Both the position numbers and the translations under genes were made by a program. The notes beneath the pieces were generated by a model, which saw nothing but the letters and a program-made list of their open reading frames with translations, had not been told where the DNA came from and searched no databases. From Calliopsis andreniformis (Eukaryota; Arthropoda; Insecta; Hymenoptera; Andrenidae), in contig NW_027480438.1 of NCBI RefSeq assembly GCF_051401765.1, forward strand, positions 1,054,001 through 1,118,000: a stretch of 64,000 nucleotides of DNA. The letters are read 5' to 3'. This document shows positions 27,679-40,830 of this stretch, piece after piece. Within the stretch, counting starts at the first letter, position 1. Each line of letters opens with the position of its first letter.

Positions 27679-29426
27679 CAGTCCTCAGTCGCCGAACATC
27701 AACCCCGACCCTTAGCACTCATCCTCAATCCTCATCCCTCAATCCTCAATCCTCAAACCTAAATCCTCTACCATCAGTCCTCGTCCTCAATCCTCAAACC
27801 TCAATCCTCAATCCTCAATATTCAATCATCAATTCTCAATCTTCAATCCTCAATCCTCAATCCTAAATCCTCAATCCTCAATCATCAATACTCAATCTTT
27901 AACCCTCAATCTTCAATCCGCAATACTCAATCTTCAATCCTCAATCCTCAATCCTCAATCCTCAATCCTCAGTCCTCAATATTCAATCCTCAATACTCAA
28001 TCTTCAATCCTCAATCCTCAATCCTCAATATTCAATCCTCAATACTCAATCTTCAATCATCAATGCTCAATCTTCAACCCTCAATCTTCAATCCTCAATA
28101 CTCAATCCTCAATCCTCAATATTCAACCCTCAGCCCCCATCCTCCATCCTCAATACTCAATCCTCAATACCCAATCTTCAATCCTCAATTCTCAATCTTC
28201 GATCCTCGATCCTCAATCCTCAATATTCAATCCTCAATACTCAATCTTCAATCATCAATCCTCAATCCCCAATTCTCAGTCGTCAATCCTCATTCCTCAA
28301 AATTCAATCATCAATACTCAATCTTCAACCCTCAACCTTCAATCCTCAATACTCAATCTTCAATCCTGAATCCTCAATCCTCAATCCTCAATCCTCAATC
28401 CTCAATTCTCAGGCATCAATACTCAATCTTCAATGCTCAATCCTCAACCCACAATCCTCATTCCCCAACCCTCAATCCTCATTCCTCAAACCTCAACCCT
28501 CAACCCTCAGTCCTCATACTCAATTCTCAATTCTCAATCCTCAATCCTCAATCCTCAATCTTCAATCCTCAATAATCAATCTCCAATCCTCAATCCTCAA
28601 TTCTCGATCCTCAATCCTCAGGCATCAATACTCAATCTTCAATACTCAACCCTCAATCCTCATTCCTCAATCCTCAATCCTCAAACCTCAATCCTCAATC
28701 CTCAATATTCAATCATCAATACTCAATCTTCAATCCGCAATCCTCAATCCTCAATCCTCAACCCTCAATCCTCATTCCTCAAACCTCAATCCTCAACCCT
28801 CAGTCCTCATACTCAATTCTCAATTCTCAATCCTCAATTCTCAATCCTCAATCTTCAGTCCTCAATAATCAATCTGCAATTCTAGATCCTCAATCCCCAA
28901 TCTTCAATCCTTAATCCTCAATCTTCAATCCCCAATCCCCAGTACTCAATCTTCAATCCTCAATGCTCAATCCTCAATCCTCAATCCTCAGTCCTCAGAC
29001 CTCAATCTTCAATCCTCAAACCTCAATCCTCAACCGTCAGTCCTCATTCTCCAACCTCAATCCTCAATCCTCAATCCTCAATCTTCAATCCCCAATACTC
29101 AATCTTCAATCCTCAATCCTCAATACTCAATCCTCAATCCTCAAGCCTCAGGCATCAATACTCAATCTACAATACTCAATCCTCAATCCTCAATCCTCAA
29201 TCCTCAATCCTCAACCATCAACCCTCATTCCTCAAACCTCAATCCTCAACCCTCAGTCCTCATCCTCAATTCTCAATTCTCAATCCTCAATCCTCAATCC
29301 TCAATCTTCAATCCTCAATAATCAATCTCCGATCCTAGGTCCTCAATTCCCAACCTTCAATCGTTAATCCTCAATCTTCAATCCTCAATCCCCAGTCATC
29401 AATCTTCAATCCTCAACGCTCAATCC
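27679..29426 (+). repeat. Satellite segment joining two HOR classes
   Basis: The first part, about 27,688-28,400, follows the sequence after the second-context C marks (compare 14,012 and 59,338). The second part, 28,433-29,410, follows 7,670-8,630 and 19,511-20,490: the 134-codon frame at 28,963 is nearly the same as those at 8,196 and 20,047. At about 29,427 it passes into the copy of 10,745 onward. Two overlapping open frames here (28,063-28,575 and 28,433-28,885) encode the same heptapeptide in different frames, so neither looks like a gene. Confidence 0.7.
27688..27724 (+). repeat. C mark, variant and one base short
   Basis: It reads gtcgccgaacatcaacccc: one substitution and one lost T. 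Upstream it has the A-module arrangement (A at 27,211), but downstream the second-context flank, with no B mark 216 bases on. It lies at a recombination junction. Confidence 0.82.
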
Positions 29427-32400
29427 TCAATCCTCAATCCTCAGTCCTCAATCCCCAATCCTTAATCCTCAAACCTCAATCCTCAACCGTCAGTCCTCGT
29501 CCTCAATCCTCAAACCTCAATCATCAATCCTCAATATTCAATCATCAATACTCAATCTTCAATCCTCAATCCTCAAACCTCAATCCTCAATCCTCATTCT
29601 TCAATCCTAAATACCCAATCCGCAATTTCCAATCCTCAACCCTCAATCCTCAATTCTCAATCCTCAATCCTTAATCCTCAGACCTCAAACATCAATATTC
29701 AACCCTCAGTCCTCGTCCTCAATCCACAACCCTCAATGCTCACTCCTCAATATTCAATCATCAATATTCAATCTTCAATCCTCAATCCTCAATCCTCAAT
29801 CCTCAATCCTCAATCCTCAATTTTCAACCCTGAATCCTCAATCCTCAATACTCAATCCTCTATCTTCAATCCTCAATACTCAATCTTCAATCCTTAATCC
29901 TCAATCTGCAATCCCGAATCCCCAGTACTCAATCTTCAATCCTCAATGCTCAATCCTCAATCCTCAATCCTCAGTCCTCAGTCCTCAATCTTCAATCCCC
30001 AAACCTCAATCCTCAACCGTCAGTCCTCATTCTCCATCCTCAATCCTCAATCCTCAATCCTCAATCTTCAATCCCCAATACTCAATCTTCAATCCTCAAT
30101 CCTCAATCCTCAATCCTCAATCCTCAATCCTCAATCCTCAATCCTCAGGTATCAATACTCAATCTTCAATACTGAATCCTCAATCCTCAATCCTCAATCC
30201 TTAATCCTCAATCCTCAACCATCAATCCTCATTCCTCAAACCTCAATCCTCAACCCTCAGTCCTCATCCTCAATTCTCAATTCTCAATCCTCAATCGTCA
30301 ATCCTCAATCTTCAATCCTGAATAATCAATCTCCGATCCTAGATCCTCAATCCCCAATCTTCAATCGTTAATCCTCAATATTCAATCCTCAATCCCCAGT
30401 CATCAATCTTCAATCTTCAATGCTCAATCCTCAATCCTCAATCCTCAATCCTCAGTCCTCAATCCCCAATCCTCAATCCTCTAACCTCAATCCTCAACCG
30501 TCAGTCCTCGTCCTCAATCCTCAAACCTCAATCCTCAACCCTCAATATTCAATCGACAATACTCAATCATCGATCCTCAATCCTCAAACCTCAATCCTCA
30601 ATCCTCATTCTTCAATCCTAAATACCCAATCCTCAATCTTCAATCCTCAATCCTCAATCCTCAATTCTCAATCCTCAATCCTTAATACTCAGACCTCAAA
30701 CATCAATATTCAACCCTCAGCCCTCGTCCTCAATCCACAACCCTCAATCCTCAGTCCTCAATATTCAATCATCAATATTCAATCTTCAATCCTCAATCCT
30801 CAATCCTCAATCCTCGATCCTCAATCCTCAATTTTCAATCCTGAATCCTCAATCCTCAATACTCAATCCTCAATCTTCAATCCTCAATATCCAGTCTTCA
30901 ATCCTCAATCCTCAATCCTCAATCCTCAATCCTCAATCTTCAATCCTCAATACTAATCTTCAATCCTCAATCCCCAATCCTCAATCCTCAATCCTCATTC
31001 TTCAATCCTCAATACCCAATCCTCAATCTTCAATCCTCAATCCTCAATCCTCAATCCTAATTCCTCAATCCTCATTCTTCAATCCTCAATACCCAATCCT
31101 CAATTTCAATCCTCAATCCTCAATCCTCATTTCTCAATCCTCAATCTTCAACCCTCAGCCCTCATCCTCCATCCTCAGCACTCAATCCTCTATCCTCAAT
31201 CTTCAATCCTCAATACTCAATCTTCGATCCTCATTCCTCAATCCTCAATCCTCAATCCTCAATCTTCAATCGCCAATACTCAATCTGCAATCCCCAATAC
31301 TCAAACCTCAATCATCAATCCTCATTACTCAATCCTCAATACCCAATCCTCAATCCTCAATCCTCAATCCTCAATCCTCAATATTCAATCATCAATACTC
31401 AATCTTGAATACTCAATCTTCAATCCTCAATACTCAACCTTCAATCCTCAATCCTCAATCCTCAATCCTCAATCCTCAATCCTCAGGCATCAATACTCAA
31501 TCTACTATATTCAATCCACAATCCTCAATCCTCAATCCTCAGGCATCAAAACTCAATCTACAATATTCAATCCACAATCCTTAATCCTCAATCCACCATC
31601 CTCAACCTTCAATACTCAATACTCAATCTTCAATCCTCAATCCTCAATCCTCAATCCTCAATCCTCAATCCTCAATCCTCAATATTCAATCCTCAATACT
31701 CAATCTTCAATCATCAATCCTCAATCCCCAATTCTCAGTCGTCAATCCTCAGTCATCAATCCTCAATCTTCAATACTCAATCGTCAATCCTTAGTCCTCA
31801 ATCCTCAATCCTCGATCCTCGTTCCTCAAACCTCAATCCTCAACCCTCAGTCTTCATCCTCAATCCTCAAACCTCAATCCTCAACCCTCAATATTCAATC
31901 ATCAATACTCAATCTTCAATCCTCAATCCTCAAACCTCAATCCTCAATCCTCATTCTTCAATACTAAACACCCAATCCTCAATTCTCAATCATCAATCCT
32001 CAATCCTCAATCCTCAATCTTCAACCCTGAATCCTCAATCCTCAATACTCAATCCTCAATCTTCAATCCTCAATACTCAATCTTCAATCCTCAATCCTCA
32101 ATCCTCAATCCTCAATATTCAATCATCAATACTCAATCTTCAATCCTCAATCCTCAATCCTCGATTCTCAATCCACAATCCTCAATCCTCAATCCTTAAT
32201 CCTCAATCCTCAATCCTCAATCCTCAATCCTCAATCCACAATCCTCAATCCTCAATCCGCAATATTCAATCCTCAATACTCAATCTTCAATCAGCAATCC
32301 TCAATCCTCAATTCTCAGTCGTCAATCCTCAGTCATCAATCCTCAATCTTCAATCCTCAATACTCAATCTTCAATCCTCAATCCTCAATCCTCAATCCTC

Positions 32401-32784
32401 AATCTTCAATCCTCAACACTCAATCTTCAATCCTCAATCCTCTATCCTCAATCCTCAATCCTCATTCTTCAATCCTCAATACCCAATCCTCAATCTTCAA
32501 TCCTCAATCCTCAACCCTCAATCCTAATTCCTCAATCCTCATTCTTCAATCCTCAATACCCAATCCTCAATTTCAATCCTCAATCCTCAATCCTCATTTC
32601 TCAATCCTCAATCCTCAACCCTCAGCCCTCATCCTCCATCCTCAGTACTCAATCCTCTATCCTCAATCTTCAATCCTCAATACTCAATCTTCAATCCTCA
32701 TTCCTCAATCCTCAATCCTCAATCCTCAATCTTCAATCCTCAAACATCTATCCTCAATTCTCAATCCTCAATCCTCAGTCCTCA

Positions 32785-32822
32785 GTCGTCGAACATCAAT
32801 CCCCGACCCTTAGCACTCATCC
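32785..32822 (+). repeat. C mark, second context
   Basis: Partner of the mark at 14,012 at offset 18,773. Confidence 0.85.
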
Positions 32823-34055
32823 TCAATCCTCATCCCTCAATCCTCAATCCTCAAACCTAAATCCTCTACCGTCAGTCCTCGTCCTCAATCCTCAAACCTC
32901 AATCCTCAATCCTCAATATTCAATCATCAATTCTCAATCTTCAATCCTCAATCCTCAATCCTAAATCCTCAATCCTCAATCCTCAATCCTCAATATTCAA
33001 TCATCAATACTCAATCTTTAACCCTCAATCTTCAATCCTCAATACTCAATCTTCAATCCTCAATCCTCAATCTTCAGTCATCAATACTCAATCTTCAACC
33101 CTCAATCTTCAATCCTCAATACTCAATACTCTATCCTCAATATTCAACCCCCAGCCCCCGTCCTCCATCCTCAATACTCAATCCTCAATACCCAATCTTC
33201 AATCCTCAATTCTCAATCTTCGATCCTCGATCCTCAATCCTCAATATTCAATCCTCAATACTCAATCTTCAATCATCAATCCTCAATCCCCAATTCTCAG
33301 TCGTCAATCCTCAGTCATCAATCCTCAATCTTCAATACTCAATCGTCAATCCTTAGTCCTCAATCCTCAATCCTCAATCCTCGTTCCTCAAACCTCAATC
33401 CTCAATCCTCAATATTCAATCATCCATACTCAATCTTCAATCCTCAATCCTCAATCCTCAATCCTCAATCCTCAATCCTCATTCCTCAATATTCAATCAT
33501 CAATACTCAATCTCCAACCCTCAATCTTCAATCCTCAATACTCAATCTTCAATCCTGAATCCTCAATCCTCAATCCTCAATCCTCAATCCTCAGGCATCA
33601 ATACTCAATCTACAATATTCAATCCTCAATCCTTAACCCTCAATCGACAATCCTCAAGCTTCAATACTCAATACTGAATCTTCAATCCTCAATCCTCAAT
33701 CCTCAATCCTCAATCTTCAATCCTCAATCTTCAATCCTCAATTCTCAATCTTCAATCCTCGATCCTCAATCCTCAATCCTCAATATTCAATCATCAATAC
33801 TCAATCTTCAACCCTCAATCTTCAATCCTCAATACTCAATCTTCAATCCTCAATCCTCAATCCTCAATCCTCAATCCTCAATCCTCAATCCTCAGGCATC
33901 AATACTCAATCTACAATATTCAATCCTCAGTCCTTAATCCTCAATCCACAATCCTCAACTTTCAATACTCAATACTCAATCTTCAATCCTCAATCCTCAA
34001 TCCTCAATCCTCAATCCTCAATCCTCAATCCTCAGGCATCAATACTCAATCTTCA

Positions 34056-35477
34056 ATGCTCAATCCTCAATCCTCAATCCTCATTCCCAAACCCTCAATC
34101 CTCATTCCTCAATCTTCAATCCTCAAACCTCAATCCTCAACCGTCAGTCCTCATTCTCCAACCTCAATCCTCAATCCTCAATCCTCAATCTTCAATCCCC
34201 AATACTCAATCTTCAATCCTCAATCCTCAATACTCAATCCTCAATCCTCAAGCCACAGGCATCAATACTCAATCTACAATACTCAATCCTCAATCCTCAA
34301 TCCTCAATCCTCAATCCTCAACCATCAACCCTCATTCCTCAGACCTCAATCCTCAACCCTCAGTCCTCATCCTCAATTCTCAATTCTCAATCCTCAATCC
34401 TCAATCCTCAATCCTCAATCCTCAATCCTCAATCCTCAATCTTCAACACTGAATCCTCAATCCTCAATACTCAATCCTCAATCTTCAATCCTCAATACTC
34501 AATCTTCAATCCTCAATCCTCAATCCTCAATCCTCAATCCTCAATCTTCAACCCTCAACACTCAATCTTCAATCCTCAATCCTCAATCCTCAATACTCAA
34601 TCCTCAATCTTCAATCCTCAACACTAATCTTCAATCCTCAATCCTCAATCCTCAATCCTCAATCCTCATTCTTCAATCCTCAATACCCAATCCTCAATCT
34701 TCAATCCTCAATCCTCAATCCTCAATCCTAATCCCTCAATCCTCATTCTTCAATCCTCAATACCCAATCCTCAATTTCAATTCTCAATCCTCAATCCTCA
34801 TTTCTCAATCCTCAATCGTCAACCCTCAGCACTCATCCTCCATCCTCAATCCTCAATCCTCAATACTCAATCCTCAATCCTCAATCTTCAATCCTCAATT
34901 CTCAATCTTCAATCCTCGATCATCAATCCTCAATCCTCAATATTCAATCATCAATACTCGATCTTCAACCCTCAATCTTCAATCCTCAATACTCAATCTT
35001 CAATCCTCAATCCTCAATCCTCAATCCTCAATCCTCAATCCTCAATCCTCAGGCATCAATACTCAATCTACAATATTCTATCCTCAGTCCTTAATCCTCA
35101 ATCCACAATCCTCAACCTTCAATACTCAATACTCAATCTTCAATCCTCAATCCTCAATCCTCAATCCTCTATCCTCAATCCTCAATCCTCAATATTCAAT
35201 CCTCAATGCTCAATCTTCAATCATGAATCCTCAATCCTCAATCCTCAGTCGTCGATCCTCAGTCATCAATCATCAATCTTCAATACTCAATCGTCAATCC
35301 TTAGTCCTCAATCCTCAATCCTCAATCCTCGTTCCTCAAACCTCAATCCTCAACCCTCAGTCTTCATCCTCAATCCTCAAACCTCAATCCTCAATCCTCA
35401 ATATTCAATCATCAATACTCAATCTTCAATCCTCAATCCTCAAACCTCAATCCTCAAGCCTCATTCTTCAATCCTAA
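34056..35477 (+). other. Longest open frame (473 codons), repeat-derived, not called a gene
   Basis: The translation is about 60 degenerate copies of SILNPQS with no domain, signal peptide or membrane segment. The start ATG comes from the common variant caatgctc, and the stop is the TAA in tcctaaatac, both part of the satellite. The frame holds 6-base units that shift the reading frame without changing the repeated peptide, since all three + frames encode the same heptapeptide. The first 600 bases follow 3,230 onward at offset 30,826; the last 700 follow 8,840-9,520 at offset 25,957. It is therefore either a chimera or the fullest version of both. I judge coding very unlikely. Confidence 0.85.
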
Positions 35478-35537
35478 ATACCCAATCCTCAATCTTCAAT
35501 CCTCAATCCTCAATCCTCAATTCTCAATCCTCAATCC

Positions 35538-36386
35538 TTAGTCCCCAGACCTCAAACATCAATATTCAACCCTTAGTCCTCGTCCACAATCCACAACCCT
35601 CAATCCGCAGTCATCAATATTCAATCATGAATATTGAATCTTCAATCCTCAATCCCCAATCCTCAATCCTCAATCCTCAATCCTCAATATTCAACCCTGA
35701 ATCCTCAATCCTCAATACTCAATCCTCAATCTTCAATGCTCAATACTCAATCTTCAATCCTCAATCCTCAATCGCCAATCCTCAATCCTCAATTTTCAAT
35801 CCTCAACACTCAATCTTCAATCCTCAATCCTCAATCCTCAATCCTCAATCCTCATTCTTCAATCCTCAATACCCAATCCTCAATCTTCAATCCTCAATCC
35901 TCAATCCTCAATCCTAATTCCTCAATCCGCATTCTTCAATCCTAAATACCCAATCCTCAATTTCAATCCTCAATCCTCAATCCTCATTTCTCAATCCTCA
36001 ATCCTCAACCCTCAGCCCTCATTCTCCATCCTCAGTACTCAATCCTCTATCCTCAATCTTCAATCCTCAATACTCAATCTTCAATCCTCAAACATCAATC
36101 CTCAATTCTCAATCCTCACACCTCAGTCCTCAGTCGTCGAACATCAATCCCCGACCCTTAGCACTCATCCTCAATCCTCATCCCTCAATCCACAATCCTC
36201 AACCTTCAATACTCAATAATCAATCTCCAATCCTAGATCCTCAATCCTCAATCCTCAATCCTCATTCCTCAATCCTCAATACCCAATCCTCAATCTTCAA
36301 TCCTCAAACATCAATCCTCAATTCTCAATCCTCACACCTCAGTCCTCAGTCGTCGAATCTCAATCCCCGACGCTTAGCACGCATCC
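35538..36386 (+). repeat. A-C-B module 5, with a 35-base deletion
   Basis: A at 35,538, C at 36,133, B at 36,349. C to B is 216. A to C is 595, five 7-base units short. The segment before C reads aaacatcaatcctc rather than aaacatctatcctc and cacctcagtcc rather than atcctcagtcc, as normally seen before B, so it may have been partly converted by the B-side sequence. Confidence 0.82.
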
Positions 36387-37512
36387 TCAATCCTCAGTCC
36401 TCAATCCTCAATCCTCAAACCTAAATCCTCTACCGTCAGTCCTCGTCCTCAATCCTCAAACCTCAATCCCCAATCCTCAATATTCAATCAGCAATACTCA
36501 ATCTTCAATCCTCAATCCTCAATCCTCAATCCTCAATCCTCAATCCTCAATCCTCAATATTCAATCATCAATACTCAATCTTCAACCCTCAATCTTCAAT
36601 CCTCAATACTCAATCTTCCATCCTCAATCCTCAATCCTCAATCCCCAATCCTCAATCCTCAGGCATCAATACTCAATCTACAATATTCAATCCTCAATCC
36701 TTAATCCTCAATCCACAATCCTCAACCTTCAATTCTCAATACTCAATCTTCAATCCTCAATCCTCAATCCTCAATCCTCAATCCTCAATCCTCAATCCTC
36801 AATCCGCAATATTCAATCCTCAATACTCAATCTTCAATCATCAATCCTCAATCCTCAATTCTCAGTCGTCAATCCTCAGTCATCAATCCTCAATCTTCAA
36901 TACTCAATCGTCAATCCTTAGTCCTCAATCCTCAATCCTCAATCCTCGTTCCTCAAACCTCAATCCTCAACCCTCAGTCTTCATCCTCAATCCTCAAACC
37001 TCAATCCTCAATCCTCAATCCTCAATCTTCAACCCTGAATCCTCAATCCTCAATACTCAATCCTCCATCTTCAATCCTCAATACTCAATCTTCAATCCTC
37101 AATCCTCAATCGTCAATCCTCAATCCTCAATTTTCAATCCTCTACACTCAATCTTCAATCCTCAATCCTCAATCCTCAATCCTCATTCCCCATTCTTCAA
37201 TCCTCAATACCCAATCCTCAATCTTCAATCCTCAATCCTCAACCCTCAATCCTAATTCCTCAATCCTCATTCTTCAATCCTCAATACCCAATCCTCAATT
37301 TCAATCCTCAATCCTCAATCCTCATTTCTCAATCCTCAATCCTCAACCCTCAGCCCTCATCCTCCATCCACAGTACTCAATCCTCTATCCTCAATCTTCA
37401 ATCCTCAATACTCAATCTTCAATCCTCATTCCTCAATCCTCAATCCTCAATCCTCAATCTTCAATCCTCAAACATCTATCCTCAATTCTCAATCCTCAAT
37501 CCTCAGTCCTCA

Positions 37513-37550
37513 GTCGTCGAACATCAATCCCCGACCCTTAGCACTCATCC
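37513..37550 (+). repeat. C mark, second context
   Basis: Partner of the mark at 18,134. It lies 1,164 bases after the B mark of module 5 rather than 1,059, because a segment of about 100 bases is kept here near 36,865-36,965. Confidence 0.85.
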
Positions 37551-38640
37551 TCAATCCTCATCCCTCAATCCTCAATACTCAAACCTAAATCCTCTACCGT
37601 CAGTCCTCGTCCTCAATCCTCAAACCTCAATCCTCAATCCTCAATATTCAATCATCAATTCTCAATCTTCAATCCTCAATCCTCAATCCTCAATCCTCAA
37701 TCCTCAATCCTCAATCCTCAATATTCAATCATCAATACTCAATCTTTAACCCTCAATCTTCAATCCTCAATACTCAATCTTCAATCCTCAATCCTCAATC
37801 CTCAATCCTCAATCCTCAATCCTCAATATTCAATCCTCAATACTCAATCTTCAATCCTCAATCCTCAATCCTCAATATTCAATCCTCAATACTCAATCTT
37901 CAATCATCAATACTCAATCTTCAACCCTCAATCTTCAATCCTCAATACTCAATCCTCAATCCTCAATATTCAACCCTCAGCCCCCATCCTCCATCCTCAA
38001 TACTCAATCCTCAATCCCCAATCTTCAATCCTCAATTCTCAATCTTCGATCCTCGATCCTCAATCCTCAATATTCAATCCTCAATACTCAATCTTCAATC
38101 ATCAATCCTCAATCCCCAATTCTCAGTCGTCAATCCTCAGTCATCAATCCTCAATCTTCAATACTCAATCGTCAATCCTTAGTCCTCAATCCTCAATCCT
38201 CAATCCTCGTTCCTCAAACCTCAATCCTCAATCCTCAATATTCAATCATCCATACTCAATCTTCAATCCTCAATCCTCAATCCTCAATCCTCAATCCTCA
38301 ATCCTCAATCCTCATTCCTCAATATTCAATCATCAGTACTCAATCTTCAACCCTCAATCTTCAATCCTCAATACTCAATCTTCAATCCTGAATCCTCAAT
38401 CCTCAATCCTCAATCCTCAATCCTCAGGCATCAATACTCAATCTACAATATTCAATCCTCAATCCTTAACCCTCAATCCAGAATCCTCAAGCATCAATAC
38501 TCAATACTGAATCTTCAATCCTCAATCCTCAATCCTCAATCCTCAATCCTCAATCCTCAATCTTCAATCCTCAATTCTCAATCTTCAATCCTCGATCCTC
38601 AATCCTCAATCCTCAATATTCAATCATCAATACTCAATCT

Positions 38641-40830
38641 TCAACCCTCAATCTTCAATCCTCAATACTCAATCTTCAATCCTCAATCCTCAATCGTCAA
38701 TCCTCAATCCTCAATTCTCAATCCTCAATCCTCAGGCATCAATACTCAATCTACAATATTCAATCCTCAGTCCTTAATCCTCAATCCACAGTCCTCAACC
38801 TTCAATACTCAATACTCAATCTTCAATCCTCAATCCTCAATCCTCAATCCTCAATCCTCAATCCTCAATCCTCAGGCATCAATACTCAATCTTCAATGCT
38901 CAATCCTCAATCCTCAATCCTCAAACCTCATTCCCCAACCCTCAATCCTCATTCCTCAAACCTCAACCCTCAACCCTCAGTCCTCATACTCAATTCTCAA
39001 TTCTCAATCCTCAATCCTCAATCCTCAATCTTCAATCCTCAATAATCAATCTCCAATCCTCAATCCTCAATTCTCGATCCTCAATCCTCAGGTATCAATA
39101 CTCAACCTTCAATACTCAACCCTCAATCCTCATTCCTCAATCCTCAATCCTCAAACCTCAATCCTCAATCCTCAATATTCAATCATCAATACTCAATCTT
39201 CAATCCGCAATCCTCAATCCTCAATCCTCAACCCTCAATCCTCATTCCTCAAACCTCAATCCTCAACTCTCAGTCCTCATACTCAATTCTCAATTCTCAA
39301 TCCTCAATTCTCAATCCTCAATCTTCAGTCCTCAATAATCAATCTCCAATTCTAGATCCTCAATCCACAATCTTCAATCCTTAATCCTCAATCTTCAATC
39401 CCCAATCCCCAGTAGTCAATCTTCAATACTCAATCCTCAATCCTCAATCCTCAATCCTCAATCCTCAACCATCAATCCTCATTCCTCAAACCTCCATCCT
39501 CAACCCTCAGTCCTCATCCTCAATTCTCAATTCTCAATCCTCAATCCTCAATCCTCAATCTTCAATCCTCAATAATCAATCTCCGATCCTAGGTCCTCAA
39601 TCCCCAACCTTCAATCGTTAATCCTCAATCTTCAATCCTCAATCCCCAGTCATCAATCTTCAATCCTCAATGCTCAATCCTCAATGCTCAATCCTCAATC
39701 CTCAATCCTCAGTCCTCAATCCCCAATCCTTAATCCTCAAACCTCAATCCTCATCCGTCAGTCCTCGTCCTCAATCCTCAAACCTCAATCATCAATCCTC
39801 ATTATTCAATCATCAATACTCAATCTTCAATCCTCAATACTCAATCTTCAATCCTCAATCCTCAATCCTCAATCCTCAATCCTCAATCTTCAACCCTCAA
39901 CACTCAATCTTCAATCCTGAATCCTCAATCCTCAATACTCAATCCTCAATCTTCAATCCTCAACACTAATCTTCAATCCTCAATCCTCAATCCTCAATCC
40001 TCAATCCACATTCTTCAATCCTCAATACCCAATCCTCAATCTTCAATCCTCAATCCTCAATCCTCAATCCTAATCCCTCAATCCTCATTCTTCAATCCTC
40101 AATACCCAATCCTCAATTTCAATTCTCAATCCTCAATCCTCATTTCTCAATCCTCAATCCTCAACCCTCAGCACTCATCCTCCATCCTCAATCCTCAATC
40201 CTCAATACTCAATCTTCAATCCTCAATCTTCAATCCTCAATTCTCAATCTTCAATCCTCGATCCTCAATCCTCAATCCTCAATATTCAATCATCAATACT
40301 CAATCTTCAACCCTCAATCTTCAATCCACAATACTCAATCTTCAATCCTCAATCCTCAACCCTCAATCCTCAATCCTCAATCCTCAATCCTCAGGCATCA
40401 ATACTCAATCTACAATATTCAATCCTCAGTCCTTAATCCTCAATCCACAATCCTCAACCTTCAATACTCAATACTCAATCTTCAATCCACAATCCTCAAT
40501 CCTCAATCCTCTATCCTCAATCCTCAATACTCAATCTTCAATCATCAATCCTCAATCCTCAATTCTCAGTCGTCAATCCTCAGTCATCAATCCTCAATCT
40601 TCAATACTCAATCGTCAATCCTTAGTCCTCAATCCTCAATCCTCAATCCTCGTTCCTCAAACCTCAATCCTCAACCCTCAGTCTTCATCCTCAATCCTCA
40701 AACCTCAATCCTCAATCCTCAATCCTCAATCTTCAACCCTGAATCCTCAATCCTCAATACTCAATCCTCCATCTTCAATCCTCAATACTCAATCTTCAAT
40801 CCCCAATCCTCAATCGTCAATCCTCAATCT
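38641..40830 (+). repeat. 2.2-2.4 kb tandem HOR, copy A (2,190 bases)
   Basis: The next copy starts exactly 2,190 bases later: 38,731 to 40,921, 38,897 to 41,087 and 39,670 to 41,860. The first part overlaps the end of the block shared with 18-20 kb. The copy contains an aggcatcaatactcaatct box at about 40,394 and ends with the tcgttcctcaaacc and cctccatcttc stretches. Confidence 0.85.

Larger units (their letters stand above)
29427..39680 (+). repeat. Large HOR block, partner copy (29.4-39.7 kb)
   Basis: Partner of 10,745-20,500. The 178-codon frame at 30,420 matches that at 11,724 almost residue for residue. Differences include a 35-base loss at about 36,080-36,130, a segment of about 100 bases present near 36,865-36,965 and missing in the 17.6 kb copy, and a loss near 39,425 relative to 20,034-20,220. 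The part at 34,056-35,477 is fuller than either related copy (see the separate entry). Confidence 0.8.
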
